From assembly GCA_021324445.1 (NCBI GenBank), contig JAJPJC010000322.1:1-64000 (forward strand): 64,000 nucleotides of DNA. Direction: 5' to 3'. The position numbers and the translations under genes are program-made. The notes under the pieces were generated by a model. That model had not been told where the DNA came from. It did not search any database and was given only the letters and a program-made list of their open reading frames with translations. The stretch's first letter is position 1. Each line of letters opens with the position of its first letter. The stretch comes from Isosphaeraceae bacterium. GTDB lineage: Bacteria > Planctomycetota > Planctomycetia > Isosphaerales > Isosphaeraceae. Shown in pieces: positions 61,012 through 64,000 of this stretch.

Positions 61012-61398
61012 ATGACGCTGATGCAGCAATCCAGCCCTCGGCCCCGCCGACTCCGTGCCGCTTTGATCGGCCTTGGCCTGGACAACGCCGACGACCAGAA
61101 CCGCCTGACCCGCGGCGACCAGAGCTTGATCTTCGGCGGATCGGCCGAGACCCACGCCCAGATGCGCGAGACGGCCCTGCGGATGGAGCAGGAGCTCACG
61201 CGGCGGGGACGGCGGCTCGGCGACCTGAACCCGGCCGAGCTCGCCGAGCTTGCGGCGACGATCGACTCGCCCGAGCTGCGCGCGATCGCCCTGCGGCTCC
61301 AGGCGGGACTGGAGCGGCAGGGACGCACCTTCGACGAGATGACCGCCGAGGAGTTGACGGCGATGTCGGTGCCGCCCGAGCCTGAGACGGCGCCCTGA
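61012..61398 (+). CDS. hypothetical helical protein
   Basis: A 128-residue protein starting MTLMQQSSPRPRRL. A tail of three short helix-loop units follows: LRMEQELTRRGRRLGDLNPAELAEL, SPELRAIALRLQAGLERQGRTFDEMTAEELTAM, each with a (L/I)xRxGRxLxDLxxxEL pattern, so an internal duplication is likely. No known domain. Downstream of the small GTG-start gene, 188 bases, same strand. Start at 61012 preferred to an upstream frame of poor composition. Confidence 0.5.
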   Translation: MTLMQQSSPRPRRLRAALIGLGLDNADDQNRLTRGDQSLIFGGSAETHAQMRETALRMEQELTRRGRRLGDLNPAELAELAATIDSPELRAIALRLQAGLERQGRTFDEMTAEELTAMSVPPEPETAP

Positions 61399-61460
61399 TT
61401 CGAGACCCGCATGCAGGACCCGGCAGACGCGGCGGCAGCTCCCTTCTCCGGTCCCTTCGC

Positions 61461-62000
61461 TTAATGAAGGGGGTGCCGCCCGGCCTGCCGGCGGCTCACG
61501 TTGACCTGGGCCAAGCCGCGGGGCTCCTCGCGCAGGAGCTTGATCAACTGCGACGGCGAGCAGCCCAGCGCCTCGGCCGCGCCGCGAGGATCCTCGCCCA
61601 TGGCGTGGAGCACGTCCAGCGCCTCGGCCAGGATCGCGGGGAAATCGTCGTGCGCGGGGTTGACGGCGATCCGTCCGCCGCGGCACCGCGACCGCCAGAG
61701 CTCACTGGGGCGAAACCGGTCGTCACCCCCCGGTCCCATCGGCCGGCGGACGGTCAGGGCCAGCTCGATCCGGAGCCGATGCAGCGCCGCGCGGCGATTC
61801 TCGCCCTGGGTCCGCCGCTCCGACGCCTCGGCGCGAATCCCCGTCGGCCGGTGGGTCAGGACGACGGCCGTCTCGACCTTGTTGCGGTTCTGGCCCCCGG
61901 GACCCGACCGCCGCGTCGCGTGGAATGCGCACTCCGCGGCTAGCGCATCGGGATCCAGCGCGGCGGGATGACAGGATGGATCTGCGGTCACGTGAGTCAT
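61461..62000 (-). CDS. peptide chain release factor-like protein (RF1-type GGQ domain)
   Basis: A 179-residue protein made of the class I release-factor catalytic domain: RRSGPGGQNRNKVETAVVLTHRPTGI, with the GGQ motif at residues 35-37, then ENRRAALHRLRIELAL. The codon-recognition domain is absent, as in ArfB/PrfH-like ribosome-rescue factors, which hydrolyse peptidyl-tRNA on stalled ribosomes. The C-terminal third (AILAEALDVLHAMGEDPRGAAEALGCSPSQLIKLL) is helical with a helix-turn-helix-like look and differs from ArfB's basic tail. It is third in a compact same-strand group, 17 bases from the retropepsin-like gene. Confidence 0.82.
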   Translation of the reverse strand: MTHVTADPSCHPAALDPDALAAECAFHATRRSGPGGQNRNKVETAVVLTHRPTGIRAEASERRTQGENRRAALHRLRIELALTVRRPMGPGGDDRFRPSELWRSRCRGGRIAVNPAHDDFPAILAEALDVLHAMGEDPRGAAEALGCSPSQLIKLLREEPRGLAQVNVSRRQAGRHPLH

Positions 62001-62017
62001 GTCGATCGGGCACCGGT

Positions 62018-62518
62018 TCAAGGCGTCCACAGGGAGAACGTGCGGCTCGCGAAGTCGACCTCCAGCTTGAGGCCGGCACGGATCAGGGGCCGCATGCCGA
62101 TGAGTGCCCGATGGAGTTCCGGATCGGGGGTCACGACGCGCTTGTCGTTGAAGACTATGCCCCCTACCAGCCGCAGGAGGAAAGGCGCTTGGTGTGCGAT
62201 GGTGCTCAAGAGCCAGAGGTTGGCGAGACGAACAGGTGCCTGGGTTTTCGCGCCAGTCGCCGACCACCGCAGCGACACGGGAAGATCGCGGTCAGTATCC
62301 GGGTCAAGGCCGGCATCTTCGAGGTGGTGTCGCCAAGCGAGAGCCTCGCCGGTGAAACCGATATCAAGGACCCAATCCTGCGCTCGCGCTGTGGGCAATG
62401 GCGGGCCATGGGGTGGGGACGGAAGGGCAGGAAGGCGGACAGACCAATGCTCCGCCGCGGGAGTGCACGACTTGTCGACCCAGCAGTGGAGCGGGAGACG
62501 ATCCACCAGAAGCGGCAT
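62018..62518 (-). CDS. retropepsin-like aspartic protease-fold protein with altered active site
   Basis: A 166-residue protein with the clan AA single-domain pattern. VLDIGFTGEALAW (Asp52) is where retropepsins have D-(T/S)-G; here it is D-I-G. A second half with LVGGIVFNDKRVVTPDPELHRALIGMRPLIRAGLKLEVDFASRTFSLW matches the family's closing IGxxLLxxxxLxxDFxxxxxxL. Catalysis may be lost or changed. The first 45 residues are of low confidence; the true start could be nearer the motif. It follows the duplicated-domain gene by 4 bases. Confidence 0.6.
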   Translation of the reverse strand: MPLLVDRLPLHCWVDKSCTPAAEHWSVRLPALPSPPHGPPLPTARAQDWVLDIGFTGEALAWRHHLEDAGLDPDTDRDLPVSLRWSATGAKTQAPVRLANLWLLSTIAHQAPFLLRLVGGIVFNDKRVVTPDPELHRALIGMRPLIRAGLKLEVDFASRTFSLWTP

Positions 62519-62522
62519 CGGA

Positions 62523-63140
62523 TCACCCCCCGCTGCGGAAGAGATCCCCGATCGCCCCAGGACCGAAGAGGATATCCCCCATTGGCGGCTCGATGCAACG
62601 CACGAGGAGGTCGCTGACTTTCAGCCCTCGCTCGAGGCAATCGTGGTACACTTGCTCCTTGGTCGCCGCGAAGCCGACACGCTCCGCGCCGTGATAGGCG
62701 ACCCACTGGCCACGCCGTTCCTCAAGGAGCTGCGGGAGCTCGCGGAGGTAAACCTCTTTGGCCTCCCAAAGCAGGGGCGAGACGAATGCCTCGGGCGGGT
62801 TGAGGGTTGGCCCGAAGAAGATATCCCCGATCGCTCCCGGGCCGAAGATGATGTCCCCCGTCGACGGTTCGATGCACTCCACGAGGGTCTCATCAAGGTC
62901 GAATCCGCGATCCCGACAGACCTGGTACATCTCTTGTTTCGTTGGCGCGAAACCGACCCGCTCCGCGCCGTGATAGGCGACCCACTGGCCCGACCGCTCC
63001 TGCAAGAGCTGCGGGAGCTCGCGCTCGTAGACCTCGTGCGCCTCCCGGATCAGAGGTGAGACGAACGCATACGGCGATTGGTCTGGAGATGGCTGCGCGC
63101 CGACCCCAGTCGGGGAATCATTCGATCGATACTCCATCAT
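62523..63140 (-). CDS. protein with two tandem copies of a DUF5678-like domain
   Basis: A 205-residue protein made of two about 88-residue copies (24-110 and 113-200). Each has AFVSPL..EA.EVY.RELPQLL, GQWVAYHGAERVGFA.TK and CIEP..GDI.FGPGAIGD. GQWVAYHGxxRVGxxxTKxxxY matches DUF5678, a small domain of unknown function common in cyanobacteria and planctomycetes. The copies are about 70% alike, so the duplication is recent. The retropepsin-like gene starts 4 bases after its stop. GGGAGGG precedes the ATG. Confidence 0.75.
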   Translation of the reverse strand: MMEYRSNDSPTGVGAQPSPDQSPYAFVSPLIREAHEVYERELPQLLQERSGQWVAYHGAERVGFAPTKQEMYQVCRDRGFDLDETLVECIEPSTGDIIFGPGAIGDIFFGPTLNPPEAFVSPLLWEAKEVYLRELPQLLEERRGQWVAYHGAERVGFAATKEQVYHDCLERGLKVSDLLVRCIEPPMGDILFGPGAIGDLFRSGG

Positions 63141-63238
63141 TGGTCCCTCCCGAGCCCCGCGGGCGGATCCGACGTCTCCCGGACTCTCGCGTCACTGTCA
63201 TTGTAGCGGATTCCCGGCCGGCGCGAGAGCGTCTCGTC

Positions 63239-64000
63239 TCACTCGCCCTCCGGGATCTCCGGGGGCAGCCGCTTGAGGTAGGGGCCGACCAGCGCCTCGG
63301 GCTCCGGCGGCTCGGCCCCGTGGTCGCGGCGGTAGAGCTCGCTTGCCAGGCGGATCACCAGCTCCCGGTGGCCCACGTGCTCCTGGATTCGGAGTCTGCG
63401 CCACATGAAGAGCCGGAGGATCTCCTGGGCGTAGTCGGCGGTATCCAGCCAGCGGCCCAGGGCCTCCGGCGACAAGGCGCGGGCCTTGGCCGGCGCCGAG
63501 GGTCCGAACGCGTAGAGTTCCCACGGAGCCGCGTCGATGTCGGGACTCGGCCGCTGGTTCGGAGGCAGGTCGTAAAAGGCCAGCCAGTTGGCCGTCACCA
63601 GCCGGATCACCCGCCGGCTCCGCTCGGGCTCGCGGCGCCAGGTTGACCACGCCGCGGCGATCGGCCGGATCTGCTCCGGGGCCAGAATGATCCCAAGAGA
63701 CCGGACCATTCGCCTCGATCCCAGGGATCGCAACCACGCGGGAGGTATCAGATGGCGCCCGTTCCGGCCGGCGAGGAACCCTTCCGCGTTCAGGTATTCG
63801 GCCTTGAGCGTGTAGGAATCCGAGGGAGCCAACGCCTCACACGCGAGCACATCCTCGAGGGCCCGGTGGAGCAGCGCGGGGCTCGTTCGCGCATCCTCGA
63901 TCCAGGGGATCATCTGACCCCGCAGTTCCGTATGCCAGCGCTGGGCTGCCATCCGCCGGGCGACCGTCGCGTGCCGGCGGAGGTGGTGAAGGGCGCGCAG
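63239..64000 (-). CDS. hypothetical protein, cut by the window end
   Basis: Only the C-terminal part is seen: about 253 residues open to the window edge at 64000, the gene beginning beyond it. It is a helical, Arg/Trp-rich protein (LIPPAWLRSLGSRRMVRSLGIILA; RSRRVIRLVTANWLAFYDLPPNQRP; LELVIRLASELYRRDHGAEPPEPEALVGPYLKRLPPE-type end). The tail resembles planctomycete hypothetical proteins that accompany general-secretion-type membrane proteins (a PxALVGPYLKxLP motif), but I cannot assign it. Confidence 0.55.
   Translation of the reverse strand: MRALHHLRRHATVARRMAAQRWHTELRGQMIPWIEDARTSPALLHRALEDVLACEALAPSDSYTLKAEYLNAEGFLAGRNGRHLIPPAWLRSLGSRRMVRSLGIILAPEQIRPIAAAWSTWRREPERSRRVIRLVTANWLAFYDLPPNQRPSPDIDAAPWELYAFGPSAPAKARALSPEALGRWLDTADYAQEILRLFMWRRLRIQEHVGHRELVIRLASELYRRDHGAEPPEPEALVGPYLKRLPPEIPEGE

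Overview
The window is a high-GC chromosomal segment from a planctomycete, most likely of the Isosphaeraceae or a close relative. The inference rests on gene families typical of that group: three DUF1549/DUF1553 plus DUF1501 pairs, a DUF1559 prepilin-like protein, an ECF sigma factor with a long C-terminal extension, a PEP-CTERM protein, a secreted protein with a LEPR-XLL-like N-terminal motif, and two BlaI/BlaR1-type regulator/M56 peptidase pairs. I saw no rRNA, tRNA, CRISPR array, phage or transposase. There are about 50 genes, several visibly decayed genes, and an unusual number of short intergenic palindromes.

Layout. 1-8.9 kb: a decayed trypsin-like protease, a neutral-ceramidase-like protein with a frameshifted LamG tail, a Uma2 nuclease-fold protein, a PDZ-alpha/beta hydrolase, a HAD phosphatase, a DUF1080 protein, and a truncated ClpX-like protein with a ruined ATPase site. 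8.7-17.9 kb: a small membrane protein, an M13 peptidase, the ECF sigma factor, a Thr-rich exported protein, and the first BlaI/M56 pair. 17.9-37.7 kb: a degradation-type region with the three DUF1549/DUF1501 pairs, a GH2 beta-galactosidase-like enzyme, a heparan-glucosaminide acetyltransferase-like membrane protein, DUF4058, and a ParE-type toxin-antitoxin pair with a nearby orphan antitoxin paralogue.

37.7-46 kb: a PIN-domain gene broken by a 2-nt insertion with its intact small partner, an arylsulfotransferase-fold protein with an inserted helical segment, DUF1559, a lipoprotein, a LysR regulator, a BrnT-like remnant and a PEP-CTERM protein. 46-52 kb: a fused CobA-HemD enzyme, three tandem Hsp20 genes, and the second BlaI/M56 pair. 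52-64 kb: housekeeping genes (UDG-like, citramalate synthase, DinB, valyl-tRNA synthetase, DEAD-box helicase, release-factor-like protein), an unrecognised overlapping gene pair behind a good promoter, a three-gene group with a tandemly duplicated domain protein and a retropepsin-like protein, and a gene cut by the window end.

How the parts fit. Extracytoplasmic proteins (cytochrome-like DUF1549 proteins, DUF1501, DUF1080, GH2, ceramidase, ASST) suggest breakdown of complex, perhaps sulfated, glycans; that is inference from family content. The most unusual signals are the catalytically dead-looking ClpX paralogue, the duplicated-domain/retropepsin/release-factor-like group, the ASST-fold protein with an insertion in its last blade, and palindromic repeats that supply start, stop or ribosome-binding sequences to neighbouring genes. 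Frameshifts and stops could be real decay or sequencing/assembly error; reads would settle each.
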